Program-made: the position numbers and the translations under genes
NCBI GenBank assembly: GCA_951812925.1
Contig: OX638369.1
Location: 56,119,728-56,183,727 of the forward strand
Direction: 5' to 3'
Source of the DNA: Calliopum simillimum
Lineage: Eukaryota > Arthropoda > Insecta > Diptera > Lauxaniidae
DNA: 64,000 bases
In this document: positions 1 to 11,537 of the stretch, piece by piece
How the letters are laid out: the number at the start of each line of letters is the position of its first letter
How positions within the stretch are numbered: the first letter of the stretch is position 1
The notes under the pieces: model-generated
The model's database searches: none
What the model was told of the DNA's origin: nothing
What the model saw: the letters and a program-made list of their open reading frames with translations, nothing else

Positions 1-219
1 CTAAGAGCTATAATGTTAAGTAAAAACTAAAATAAAAATATGTTTTACATCTACTTTTTTTGCACTTTAAATGTATACGACGGTCACGTTCGTCACCTGG
101 GAAATGCCCATATACTTTTCGGACAATTTTGACGTTTTTTGAAAGCGACTCCATATTTTGTTAGCAGTATATGTTCTGATCCCGAATTCTGAATTTTTTT
201 TGAGATGCTAAAAACGATG

Positions 220-712
220 CCGTAATCAGTTTTGTTATATCACGTCGGAATTTTTAGATATTCTTGTTTGAAAGTCACTCCACTAAAAATTCGTTGTTTA
301 CTTGCGAAAGCGTATCTTGTACCGACGTTGTTGTATGGATGTGAGATTTTCTCCAACTGCGATGTAATTAGCAAACGCAAACTGAATGTAGTCTTTAATA
401 ATATAACAAGGTCTGTTTTCGGACTAAAGCGCTATGACCACTTCTGTCAGCACGCTAAAAAACTTTATTCGGTTTCCTTTAATATGTAAATTGCTGAACT
501 TTAGAACACTTTTACTATTGCACAAAATTATAACAAGCAAAGAACCCGTGAACCTTTACGAAAAGCTTGTTTTTCCACGATCTTCTCGTAACAATTATAT
601 AAACCAGTTTAGGCATATCTCACTAACCTCAGAGAGACAATTTTTTGTTCACTCCGTCCGCCTTTGGAACTCTCTCCCGAACAATCTTAGGCTGATAAGC
701 AACGCAATTTAA
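220..712 (+). pseudogene. Non-LTR retrotransposon reverse transcriptase, C-terminal fragment
   Basis: Two overlapping frames read as one broken product. Frame one (to 489) has Y-L-V-P-T-L-L-Y-G-C-E, typical of the thumb region after the RT domain. Frame two (from about 434) carries S-V-R-L-W-N-S-L-P, a motif seen near the C terminus of Jockey/CR1-type LINE proteins. A +1 frameshift lies around 440-490. The catalytic YADD motif and the endonuclease are absent, so this is a 5'-truncated, dead copy. It lies on the opposite strand to Wnt6. The downstream tail with AAATAAATAAATAAA at 1640-1655 appears to be its 3' end, displaced by the element at 758-1492. Clade is uncertain. Confidence 0.65.
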
Positions 713-757
713 AAATGTTCTCCTCATATATTTTGTACAATTAGAATAATTAATTTT

Positions 758-1492
758 TATACCCTACACCCAGGGTATATTTTTTTTGTTCTTCCGTTTG
801 TAACGCAGAGAAGGAGGCGTGGCAGATATAGAAAAGTGTATATATTCTTGATCAACGTCACCTCTGTTTGGCTGGCTGGCTGTGTGTGGAAATACATTTT
901 TTGGGAAAACTAAGCAAGATAATTCAGTCAAAGTTAGCTCGGGGGATTGAAAATGGGCGAAATCGGTCAACGGACACGCCTACCGCCCATACAAAAAATG
1001 TATTCAAAATGCATCTTTTGGAGTATTTTTCACGATAATGCAACCAAAATACACATAAATACTATGAATTGTAAGCGCAAGCTCTGAGTAAAAACTGGGC
1101 GAATTCGGACAAGATGGCGTGGCACTCTCATATAAGCAAAAGTTTCAAAACGCTATACTAAAAGTGTTTTTTGAGATAATCAAACAAAATTGTACTCAGA
1201 CAATAAAAATTATAAATGCAAGCTTTTAGCAAAAACTGGATAAAATCGGACAAGAGGGCGTAGCACCTACCATATGAGCAAAAGGTTCAAAACGCTATAC
1301 TGCAAACATTTTTTGAGATACTTCAACCACATTTCACTCAAATACTAAAAACTATAAATTCAAACTCTGAGAAAAATCTGGGTGAATTCGGACAAGAGGG
1401 CGTTGCACCTCCCATATAAGCAAAATTTTCAAAATACTGCTGTGTAGGGTATTAAATGATTGGCCAGGCCAAAGGTAACACCCTTTCTAGTT
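758..1492 (+). mobile_element. DINE-1/Helentron-like non-autonomous element, copy A
   Basis: The 5' end is a short inverted repeat, TATACCC...GGGTATA. A core follows with GAAGGAGGCGTGGCAGATAT, then TATATATTCTTGATCAACGT. Central tandem units of roughly 145 bp come next, each with C-AAGCTCTGAG, GGACAAGAGGGCGT and CATATAAGCAAAA. The 3' end has a TTGGCCAGGCCAA-type hairpin, then CCCTTTCTAG. The core closely resembles the AAAGTATATATATTCTTGATCAG core of Drosophila DINE-1 (INE-1), and the 3' hairpin plus terminal CTAG fits Helitron-like ends. It has no coding capacity and splits the LINE relic around it. Confidence 0.65.
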
Positions 1493-1665
1493 ATAGTTCA
1501 CTTATAGAAAAAAAAAAACTTTGTTATAGAATAATTCATTTAAAATAACCAATGTTTTCTCAAAAAATTTTTATTATAAGTGACTGGCACTATTAATTTT
1601 AAGATTTTGGATCTTATTTGTATTCAAGATGTTTCAATAAAATAAATAAATAAAGTGAAAGTAGC
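1493..1665 (+). mobile_element. Probable 3' tail of the split LINE relic
   Basis: AT-rich tail ending TTTCAATAAAATAAATAAATAAAG, which looks like a polyadenylation signal plus an A-rich LINE end. It directly follows the DINE-like insertion. Linking it to the RT fragment at 220-712 is inference from order and orientation. Confidence 0.45.
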
Positions 1666-4600
1666 TGTGTTTTGAGCATTTAACTTTGAAGTGCGCAATA
1701 TGGCAATTTGGTCATCTGGTCATATATTACAGGAACATACATGGCTTTTTCTTGATTAGGTCAAGAGTGGAAAATTCACCAAAAAATTTCAACGGAATCG
1801 GATACCGGGCTGATATGGGTTAATTTTTGCCGTAACACAGAATTTGACACTAACATTGCCGCCATTGCGAATGTGTTTTTAGGGAAAGGAGTCACGCTTT
1901 CTCTTATTTCGTATTTTCTTGCTTCACATGAGGGAGGGGTTAGGGTTCAATTTAAGCGTCACAATTTATATTTTCGGCACCTAAGTTTGTTTTGAAATGG
2001 TGCTTTTAATCAATTCAATGAAAACTAAAGTCGAGAATTTTGTAGAATATTCGCGACACTTTGCTTTCATTGCGTACGTATCATTGTTGACATGTCACCG
2101 TCTCTGTAGAGTATGTGTCACAACTCTTTAGCAAACTTATCAATATACCAGTTTCATCCTTACAATCAAAGCTACCACAACAACAACAACAACAACAGTA
2201 GCACGAACATAGTCACCACCTTCACCAATTTGCACGAGTTTGCTTGGTTAGTTAGTTGTTGCACATAAGTACATACATATATCTTTAATGGTGATACGTT
2301 GATGTTGTATGACTTTCATTGTTGTTACTGTTGCTGCTGCTGCTGTTGTTGTTGTCATTGTTATTGTTGTTGTTGTTTGTTAATGGTAATTTACAAAAGT
2401 TGCATTCTTCGGGAGAACTTGGTAATAATTTATTTAAATTGACAGATGGTTGCTCATTTGAGGTGCCATTCATCAGGTTTTACATTATTATTATGCAAGT
2501 ACGCCTCTGATGGATTGTGTGGTGCACTTTGATGAATGGCTCTGCCTCGATTTTGGTTTCAAATGATGAGGCTTCTATGTGGTTTTTTTGTTGTTGTGTA
2601 TTGTGTTTACTTTATTGTTGTTAATTATCACTTAAAAATGATTTAAATTTTGAAAAAGGTTTGACCTTTTTTAGGACATTTTTTGAATGAACAAATTATG
2701 CTACTTACCAAGGTAGTGGCTTTTTAAACTTTATAATAAAACTGTCTGATTTCTGCTTATTATTTAGTTCGGTTAATGTATTGCATTCTGTATTGTTCTG
2801 TAAACCATAGAGTTAATATTCATCTTCATCGTATGCGATACATTGCGATGACTTTTATTGCCTGCCATGACTTTTCAGATTCTTAGATCTTTCCTCTAAT
2901 GACTTCTGAATTTCACGAAAAATATGATTTCCAGAGAATTAACGTACTATCCACTCTCATTTTAATAGCTTAGTAATCAAACCCTTAAAACTATCCTTTA
3001 ATTATCTTCTAATATGCAAGAGCACTTCCATTTTTCTCCAGAAAGTCCATTATTATCTGCATCGGGGCATTTTAAACAGTTTCTATGAACTTTTTCATGA
3101 AATTTTTCAGAATTGTGTTTTACCAACTCTGGTGAATGCAAAGCAATCTAACCACAGTAAAAAAAAACAAAGTAAGTACTACTTCCCCAAATTTTCTGAA
3201 TTTTCGCAACTTTGAACGTTCATTTCTTTTCGGATGATTTTCTTAAGTTTTGAGTTTTTGACCGCAAGTAGAAAGATCAATAATGGGTGTACTTAGAAGA
3301 TTGCAAGATACAGAACTCCAAAACAGCCCTTAGCTTAGTTATAACAATTCCTAAAGATGATCTTAAAAATATCATTATATAGATGACAATGCCCTCTAGA
3401 TTTTCTCAGGCACAATTTTCCGAAGCACAGCTTGTTCCTGAACATTTGGAAATACATTGCGGACACTGTGTACAATACACCAATAATGTGAAGAAATTCG
3501 AGAGTGACTCTAGCTCCGAGGTGGACCAGACATTTATTGTTGTCTCGAAAAGAAATATAGTAGATAGAAATAGAATAGATAGATTGATCTAGTACTGGAC
3601 AATCTATTACACTGTGCAATATTTTTGAAGTCATCAAATCCAAAAAACTATTTTAATGCAGTTTCTGAAAGTAAATTTAGGTTTTGCTAGTTTGGTTCCA
3701 AGTCGGATTTTATAGTACTATATATAAGTATTTAGGTTTTTTCAAAGAAAATGCCTTTTTGCCACGTAAACCTTTTGTCTATCTTGAACAAAGTTATAGC
3801 TATAGAGTAAAGGAAAAAAAGTGTTCAAAAAACTGACCCGAAAAAATTGCGTCTTTGGTCTTAAATCACAAAAATGACGAAAAAATGTATCATTTTTGGT
3901 CATAGCTACCAAACAGTTTCGTATTTTCTAAAACAATTAAAGCAGTATAGTAGTCAAGACTAAGCTTAACAATTTTTTAGAGCATGCCAATAGCATTTGA
4001 GTACTATAGCATTCTACGGCAGTTTTGTAGAACGCTTAAACTCATAACTCGTACTCTAAAATCCAACTTGGAGCCAAAGTAACAAAACCCAGATACGGTT
4101 TTGCTAGTGACATCATGTACTTTCAGGAACAGCATTTCAAAAGCTGTTTGGATTTTTCGTGTTGCACTATGTTATTATACAAAATGGTGTTCCTTATTTT
4201 ATAATGCAAAGAATGATGAATTGAATGACTGCCGTTCTCAACAATATCCCAAAGGATTCAAGAGCAGAATGAGTGTTTTAACAATCAAAAGAGTTGTCAC
4301 AAAAGAGTGCAAAAAACTAGGACCACCTGCTTTGAGTCACAACACTTATCATTTCAACACGTGTATTTCAAAAGGAAACACACAGAGCCTGGCTTAGATT
4401 GCGAGACATTGACAGATCATTACTTCAGACCAATTAGTCTATCTTTAATCGTTCTTGAGGTCTACTGAACTTGATTTTAGCAAGGTGGTGCGGGATATCA
4501 TTACTTCATAGACAATACAGAGTGGTCGCATTTACAATTGAATATACATACAAATCCAATCAGGATGTGACACTGATTCAGAACTTATAAACTTTATACA

Positions 4601-4854
4601 TCGGTGATTCTACGAAAAATGTACCATTCAATGTCCCGGGGATCAAAACTATGTTTAGATTTAAAATTTGATATTTTAATACAGATAATTAATTAGATAA
4701 AACAAATTAATCTTCATATTTTACTATGAAATCAATGCATAAAGTGTAAAAACTCATTCCCCGTCCTGTCCCTAACCGCTTCTTAATGCAATTAATTTGC
4801 CAGTTTCGCATATTACGTTATTATTAAAAAAAACTTATACGACATTGTTTGTAT
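1666..4854. other. Intronic stretch with CAA/TTG microsatellites
   Basis: No gene supported. CAA/CTG-type triplet runs lie at about 2174-2203 and 2310-2380, the latter giving an Asn/Ser-rich minus-strand ORF (2473-2285) with one C-x2-C pair that I do not trust. Short open frames at 3335-3643 and 4101-4397 resemble nothing I recognise. Confidence 0.5.
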
Positions 4855-5117
4855 ATATGAGCCCTTGATTTTGAAAGTGGTATAAGTCAATTTCGGAGCA
4901 AAAGTAATGTCATAATATGAATTAGTTGGCATTTTGTTCAGAACGAATAATATTGAATTCTGTTTTTACAGAAAGTTTACCACATTATGTGAAATTAATG
5001 GCGTTATGTTTAAAACATAGTATCGGAAAAAAACCGATTATTACAGCACATAATGTGAATGACATTACTTTTGCCCCGAAATGAACTTACACCACTTTCA
5101 AAATCAAGGGCTCATAT
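4855..5117. mobile_element. Inverted-repeat MITE-like element
   Basis: Arms of about 60 bp: ATATGAGCCCTTGATTTTGA on the left and its complement ending GGGCTCATAT on the right, both running inward to GCAAAAGTAATGTCAT. Total length is 263 bp with no ORF. Superfamily unknown. Confidence 0.65.
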
Positions 5118-5559
5118 GTATTTTTTAGCTTCTATTTATTTTTGTATTAATTTTTCGTAAATTGTTTTATATAGAATTGACAACCATGGAAGTTGGTCCC
5201 TCAATTTATACTATCTCTGCTCAGTTTTTCTTATTCTTACTGTAAACTTTTTAAATATTGAGTAAATAGAGAACTGAAAGTGAAGAGAAAGAGAAGATTC
5301 AGGTTTGTTAAAGCTCAGTCAGTTTTGGTTTTTTGACAGCCAGTGTTCGAGTGTTTTTTTATAAACAAAGTTTAAACATTTTGTAAAGAACGCATTCTGT
5401 GTCGTTTTTTTCCAACATTTCATAATTTTCCGTTTAGTAACCCTCTAGTAACCTAACTAGTAACCTATTTTTTTTTTGTTGTAAATTTTGCTTAAGCTAG
5501 TTATTAAAAAAATAAAAATTAAAATTTAGTTTTAAAACACTTAAATAAACGTATTTAGG
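5118..5559. other. AT-rich intronic stretch
   Basis: No gene or clear repeat seen. The right part (5480-5560) is A/T homopolymer-rich and leads into the LINE fragment. Confidence 0.4.
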
Positions 5560-6160
5560 CAGCATTATCTCCATGGATGGTGGAGCAAAAGAGGATATCA
5601 ACTCAAGAATAGCAAAAGCAAAAGGCGCGTTTGCTCAACTGAACGAAATATGGTCTTCATCCGTTATATCCACCAAAACGAGAGTGCGCATTTTTGATTC
5701 GAATGTGAAATCGGTTTTGTTATATGGGTGCGAAACGTGGCTTGTTACTGAACAACTAACGAACAAGCTACAAGTATTCGTCAACAAATGCTTAAGGCGA
5801 ATACTAAAGGTTTGGTGGCCTCGCACTATATCCAATGCCGAGCTACATCAAAAATGCAATCAAAGGGCTATAGCAATCGAGGTCAAGCTGCGCAAATGGA
5901 GATGGATTGGTCACACTCTCCGGAAACCACACAGCGAAGTTTGTCGCCAGGCTCTTGAGTGGAATCCACAAGGCAGTAGGGGACGTGGTAGACCCAAAAC
6001 CAACTGGAAGAGGTCGCTGGAAAAGGAAATCCAAGAATCGGGAAAGTCGTGGCAAGAGATTAAAGTCATCGCAAGGGATCGTGACAAATGGAGAGATTTC
6101 ATATTGGCCCTATGCTCCTCCTAGGAGTTAAAGGAGAATACATACATACATACAAATAAA
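5560..6160 (+). mobile_element. Endonuclease-reverse transcriptase LINE, 5'-truncated C-terminal ORF
   Basis: An uninterrupted frame (about 5573-6124, 183 aa) begins inside the protein with M-D-G-G-A-K-E-D-I. It contains V-L-L-Y-G-C-E-T-W about 50 residues in, then L-R-R-I-L, I-G-H-T-L-R-K, and a basic G-R-G-R-P-K-T-N-W segment before the stop. This is the C-terminal part of a non-LTR RT (after the YADD motif), probably of the RTE or CR1 group. The endonuclease and RT catalytic core are missing, so the apparent ATG is internal and not a true start. The 3' end has CTCCTAGGAGTTAAAGGAGA followed by a short CATA repeat. The frame has no disruption, which suggests a fairly young 5'-truncated insertion. 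A 45-bp copy of the same 3' end lies inverted at 46462-46508. Confidence 0.75.
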
Positions 6161-6954
6161 CTTTTCAAAAATCCAAAATAAATTTTTAGGGTTACCACCA
6201 GGTAATTTTCGAAAATCTTATTTAATTCTTTTTTTTTATTCTGACTAAATTGAAATTTTTGGTTTCAGAACCGCTCAGATAACTTTTCTGAAACTGTTCA
6301 AAAATTTTCAGGGTGCCATCCGGTTTTTTTTTTTTAATTTTGTTTTAACCAAATTTCGGTTCGATGAATTTAAACGACTTAAACTATAATTTTTTAGTAT
6401 GTAATTATAATATATTTATTATCCAAGACTTGAAATAAATTTTCGAAAGCAATCATCCTTCAACCCTAAAAACTTTTGTTGGATTTTTCTAAAGTTTATT
6501 TAAGCGTTTTGAGAGTTAAATTTTATTTAAATTTTTTAAATATATTGTTTAAGCGAAAATTAAAAAAAACATATGGCAACACTGTAAGTTTATGTTCATT
6601 TTGTGAAAATGTTCCAAAAGGGAAGGTCATCATATTCTGTACCTTCAAGTAATAAAAAAAATAGGTGGGGACAAAAAAGCCATTTTTTTGGTACTATGTA
6701 TATTAGACATGGCGTTAAAAACTTTTTTTTTGAAACTCGAATGTGCGTAGCGATGAAAATATGCGATTTGATACCAAAATTGATGTAGCAAATTTTCAGG
6801 CTGATCGGATGGTGCCAAACCGTGCCATAATGAGGTCAAAGGTCAAAATTTTGAAAAACCACCATATATAAATTTTTTTAATAAGAAATACTATAAATAT
6901 AATGTTTTTTCTTTAATTTTTAATTAATAGCCTTATTATTTTTAATTCAAATCA
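6161..6954. other. AT-rich intronic stretch
   Basis: Homopolymer-rich sequence with repeated imperfect CCAAAAATT/AAATTTT blocks. No gene supported. Confidence 0.4.
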
Positions 6955-8240
6955 ATGAAGTTTTTTTATAGGCTGGGAAATTCTTACAGTAGCCCTCTAC
7001 AATGTGTAATAAGTACCTACTGTTTATCGTCTTTGTTGTCTTTTAAGCATCTGCTAAAGTCAGTTTTTAGGTTGACTTTTCTTTCGGCGGCATTATTCAC
7101 AACAGTAATGCATTTGAGGATCTGTTCCCCTTTACAAAATGTTTCGCTCTTAGGCCAATTTGACGGATCAAACCGTAAGAAATCCATAGAAATTTCCAAA
7201 CGGGAAAAAAAATTTTTTGTTTTGGTAGTCACAAAAGAGCTTAAATGCTTAGATGTAAATAATTGTAATTCATCAACGTTTACACACACTTTTTTAGAAG
7301 GGAAAATATCAACATCATAACCAATTGTCTTTATCGGACTCTATTTGCAACGCCAAAACCATCTTTTCCTTTATTTCTGAGTCTACATGTGGATCAAAAA
7401 AAGCAAGTTCAATTGCTTCCTAAATACCGAATTTTTTTCACTGTAGATATTTTTTTTTTATCAAAGTAGCCGATAATCCCCTATATCAGCTGTATATCTC
7501 TATGTGGCGCTTCAACTGCATTTGCGGTTCTGAACCAATATAGAATATAAAGATTTACTAAGAAAATGCACATATTACGAATTACATTCAACTGACTCGC
7601 AGAAATTTTGAATATACATTTTTAAACAATAGATGGCCTTGGACATGAATCTTGCATGAGACGTCGCTCCAGGTGCACGAAATGTGAAATTGGGAATGCT
7701 ACCACCAAGAAAAATAAATGCAAGTTGTAGGAGTTCTCTATAATCATGCCGAATGTGTATCTTCGCTAAATATTCAAGACAAAAGTGCTTGCTTGTTTCG
7801 CGGTACCTTTGAATTAAGTGTGCTCCATTCCTGTACAAAACGTTCAAAAATCGCTACCTCTGGGCCACTTGATTTTCCGAAATTAGTCTCAAAAACAGCT
7901 TTTAAGAGATTTTCTGCAGTATGGTGGCGACATGGTAACCACAACAAGCTGCGTTCCAGTTTGCGTTCCAATAAAGTTCCTGCACCAGTATGAGAGCCAG
8001 TATTTGCAGCAGTTGTATCAAAACATATCATTGCTATTGAATTCAGCACAGTAATTTTTAGCAAATAGTCGTAGATAGATTAAGCGACTGCAGCACCAGT
8101 TCCATCTTCAATGATGGGGATAGCTCTCAATTTTTCAACGTTCTCTGACGTGAGCACAATAACCAACCGATCAACTTTATCTTTTCCAGCAATTGCTGGA
8201 AGTAGCTTTCCGTCCCAACGCAAAACAAAAGGGATCTAAA
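6955..8240 (-). pseudogene. Broken hAT-like transposase relic (class inferred)
   Basis: Read on the minus strand from 8240 downward: W-D-G-K-L-L-P (about 8210), C-F-D-T-T-A-A-N-T-G (about 8030), C-R-H-H-T-A-E-N (about 7930), F-R-A-P-G-A then A-R-F-M-S-K-A-I-Y (about 7650), and after a gap N-W-P and V-V-N-N-A-A-E-R-K-V (about 7110). This order matches a multi-copy arthropod protein family I know from many genomes. The Asp in D-T-T, the C-x2-H in C-R-H-H and the Glu in A-E-R are arranged like an RNase H-fold hAT-like transposase. Frames change at least twice (near 7780 and between 7570 and 7290), and an in-frame stop lies near 8080. Dead copy. The family identification is fair; the hAT assignment is inference. 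Confidence 0.55.
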
Positions 8241-8375
8241 AAACTTAAGCTCAAAGAAAAACTTAAAAGATGGTCAAAATAAAAATATTTGCATTGAAAT
8301 TTTCAATAATTTCTTTGCCATGACGCCGACGATATTTTTTACTTTGTTTTATACATACGTTTTATACATTGTATA

Positions 8376-9734
8376 TAGCCCAGGAAAATAAGACGGAAAA
8401 AGAGCTTCTGTGCGAAAAAATTCCCAGTGGAAATTTTTCACCGTAATTGTCTTTATTTATGCATGATACACAAACTGTGAAAAGTCCATTGCAAAGTCGT
8501 GTGCGCATAAAAAGTTATTAAGGCTCAAAGGTCGCTAAAATCAGTTTTTTGCAAATATCTCGCTAATGCTAACTTTTACAGAAAAATGTTGGTCTCCAAT
8601 TTTGTAGCACAGGAAATTTTCTACAAAAGTACGTTAAAAGTATTTGCGTACGACTTCTAGTTTAGGAGATCACCCAATTTAAAAAGTTGTTAACAGTTAT
8701 GATATGAAATACTACCTATATGAGTTCATATTAAAATATCTTACTTTTTAAATTGCAATGACTCTTCAATGAGAAGATGTACAAACAAAATTAAAATGCC
8801 GTTTGAAAGATAATTTAATTTTCTATATACCGTAGAAAATTTTTTTTTCGAACGGCTCATGACCTTAAAAATATTCTTGAATAACCGTTAAGGCTTCGAA
8901 ATTACTGGTTTTTTAAGGATATCTGTGAATTGGTAAGTACTACGATAAAAAGTAATGGGACCAAATTTGTAGAGAATTACAAGTTCTACAAAACATAAGC
9001 GATATGTGTACACATAGAAGTAACCGTATAGAAGATATTCAATAAAAACCGGTTTTTTGTCATTTTAAGGGTTTTTTTTGGAATATCTTCTAAACGGTTA
9101 CTTCTATGTGTACACATATCGCTTATGTTTTGTAGAACTTGTAATTCTCTACAAATTTGGTCCCATTATTTTTTATCGTAGTACTTACCAATTCGCAGAT
9201 ATCCTTTAAAAACCAGTAATTTCGAAGCCTTAACGGTTATTTAAGAATATTTTTAAGGTCATGAGCCGTTCGAAAAAAAAAATTTTGTACGGTATATAGA
9301 AAATTAAATTATCTTTCAAACGGCATTTTAATTTTGTTTGTACATCTTCTCATTGAAGAGTCATTGCAATTTAAAAAGTAAGATATTTTAATATGAACTA
9401 ATAGGTAGTATTTCATATCATAACTTTTAACAACTTTTTAAATTGAGTGATCTCCTAAACTAGAAGTCATACGCAAATACTTTTAACGTATTTTTGTAGG
9501 AAATTTCCTGCGCTACAAAATTGGAGACCAAACTTTTTCTGTAAAAGTTAGCATTAGCGAGATATTTGCAAAAAACTGATTTTAGCGACCTTTGAGCCTT
9601 AATAACTTTTTATGCGCACACGACTTTGCAATGGACTTTTCACAGTTTGTGTATCATGCATAAATAAAGACAATTCCGGTGAAAAATTTCCACTGGGAAT
9701 TTTTTCGCAGAAAATGTCTTATTTTCCTGGGCTA
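8376..9734. mobile_element. 1.36-kb foldback element: giant near-perfect hairpin
   Basis: The left arm (8376-9040) starts TAGCCCAGGAAAATAAGAC. The right arm (9081-9734) is its near-perfect complement, ending CCTGGGCTA, with a loop of only about 40 nt. Scattered single-base differences show the arms are not a simple assembly mirror. There is no ORF. A second copy of one arm lies at 49481-51449, so this is a dispersed element. Flanks are TA-rich (TATA/ATAT), compatible with TA targeting but not proof of it. Confidence 0.85.
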
Positions 9735-10324
9735 ATATGTCTACCGATATATAAAAACTAAACTAATTTCTGAGCTTTGAAAGATAATTCGTAAAGTGAA
9801 AGTGTAATTGTGTACTGTAAATTGTAATTGCCAGTACAAATCGTATAAATTAAAAGCTCTACATACGAAATGTGAACTCACTAGTGCATTTGACAAGTTA
9901 GTGGTGTGTTGTGGTGTCAGTTGCATTTACCTGGCAACTTTGCCACTTGACTGACAATGAGTTGAATGTGTTGATGACAACATGCCTGCCTCTTTGGATT
10001 ATAAGGATGCAAAATTTAGATGGTATCTCGCGAAAAGACCTGCAATGCATTACAACTAGCGGCACTCTAGTGGTGACAAGAAGCGCAACAATGCACTAAA
10101 ATGAAACTTGATTTTACACAAATATTACACTGAAAAAAAAACAGTTCTCAATATTTTATATGAAGGTATTTTTGAGAAAATATTAATTAAGCCAAGGGAT
10201 AAATGTCACCCAATTACATTGTCCTATTAAATGTACGTATATTTTTTTTCAGATTTTGCTCTCAAGTATATATTACCTACCTTTAGGAGAAGCATACATT
10301 TTGTGTACATTACACTCCACTTAC
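9735..10324. other. Intronic stretch beside exon 2
   Basis: No repeat or second gene seen. The 10230-10324 end is the 5' end of intron 2; a short minus-strand frame continuing past the donor is read-through. Confidence 0.5.
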
Positions 10325-10545
10325 CTTTCATTAAAATTTTTCTCATGCTTTTTCGCAATGCTGTGCAATTCCATCGACGATTCCTGAATTGAAATTCACA
10401 TTCTCGGAAGCCCAGATTAATGCCGTTGATGATCTCTTTTAACAGGGCAGAATCGTGCCGACATATTTCAGCCATTTTACCGCGTAGACGACGTGTCTTC
10501 TTGCACATTAAATTTGGATCAAGTAGAATGTTACTGCCTTCGGCC
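10325..10545 (-). CDS. Wnt6: Wnt6 exon 2: N-terminal Wnt domain
   Basis: The 221-nt exon encodes residues 21 (split Trp) to 94 plus one base. It holds the start of the Wnt domain: D30-P-N-L-M-C35-K-K-T-R-R-L-R-G-K, A-E-I-C49, L-G-F-R-E-C70-E-F-Q-F-R-N-R-R-W-N-C81-T, and K-S-M-R-K-I-L-M-K94. Cysteines 35, 49, 70 and 81 fit the conserved Wnt disulfide pattern, and N80-C-T is an N-glycosylation sequon. The C-K-K-T-R-R-L-R-G-K-x-A-E-I-C block fits the Wnt6 subfamily better than wingless or Wnt10. The acceptor is AAAG|GGCC (last intron base 10546), with a weak pyrimidine tract. The donor is AAAG|GTAAGT (intron starts 10324). Intron phases are 2 and 1; the next exon should supply the rest of an Asp codon. 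The exon with the acylated serine is not in the window. No frameshift or stop is present, so the gene looks functional. Confidence 0.88.
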
Positions 10546-11537
10546 CTTTTATATGAATGACAGTCATATTGTTGTTGTTGTTGGTTTTGTTTTCATTATT
10601 TTTGTTGTACATTTTTGCGTGTAATGATGATGATTTTTTCCGTAGTGGCAACAATTGTTTTGTGTTAATGCGTTATTGAAATAAAAGAGAGAGAACAAAG
10701 GAGAAAAGGAAAGAAAAAAAATTAAAAATTTTATACTTTTTTAATTGTAGGTACTAAAAATATGCATAGAAATTCACTTAAAGGCATAAGGCCCATCTAT
10801 AACATCTGTCATTCTTGGGGTTGCAACATTCCCTTATTTGCACCTCCACATTCGCGCATTGAATTGACCAATCGCTTGACTAGGAAAGTTCTCTAAATTA
10901 AGTAGGTGCCCAGTTGAGTAAGCGAGCCAAACACAGCCACGACGATGTTCCCCCTATAACAACCAACCCAATCTGACTAGCCATGCCAAACTGAACTTTC
11001 ATAGTACCTATTGATAAGGGCTCTGATCAGTCCTCGTAGCTGGGAAAGCTAGACTACTGCAGTTTTGGTTTACAAGTCACATAGACAACTCGTAGTTAAT
11101 AAGCGAGTTCATGTTGGATTGTACACTCCTCTAAAATTAAGTAATTCATTACAATATATCTCTTAAACTATGAAACTTAGATGGATGAAATTAATTGAGC
11201 ATTATATACGTAACCGGATAGCATTTGGCTTTTGCATCTCCGATTTTTTTGAAACTTTTTTTCTTATAGTACTACTTGAGACTTGCATCCATGATATTTC
11301 AAAATTTTTTTTATCCATCCTTTTCAGAGATATAAATTTTTAAAAAACTGAAAATGCTGCAAAAACGACATTGATTAGTTTTTTGAAATGCGCATAACTC
11401 CGCCAATAGTCGGCCAAATCATGTGATTGTTCTTTTAAAAGCTTTATTTTTTTAAGAAAATTTTTATAAGAAATTAAAAAAAATGTTTTAAAATAAAATT
11501 TTCAACTCTCAAAACTAAATTGCTATTTTTATCAGTA
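10546..11537. other. 3' end of intron 1
   Basis: Contains a CAA/TTG triplet tract at about 10569-10590 close to the acceptor, which leaves the exon 2 acceptor with a poor pyrimidine tract. The rest is unique-looking sequence without a gene. Confidence 0.45.

Larger units (their letters stand above)
1..10324 (-). other. Wnt6: 5' part of Wnt6 intron 2 (phase 1, runs off the window)
   Basis: It starts at the GTAAGT donor after exon 2. I searched the minus strand down to base 1 for the next Wnt block (Asp, then R-E-T-G-F and a C-x-C cluster) and did not see it. Exon 3 is therefore probably outside the window, at least 10.3 kb away. Confidence 0.65.

Noticed and set aside
2285..2473. Minus-strand Asn/Ser-rich ORF with a C-x2-C pair, possibly a low-complexity Wnt6 exon
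   Set aside because: The Asn/Ser run comes from a triplet microsatellite; there is no Wnt motif and no clear splice site pair.
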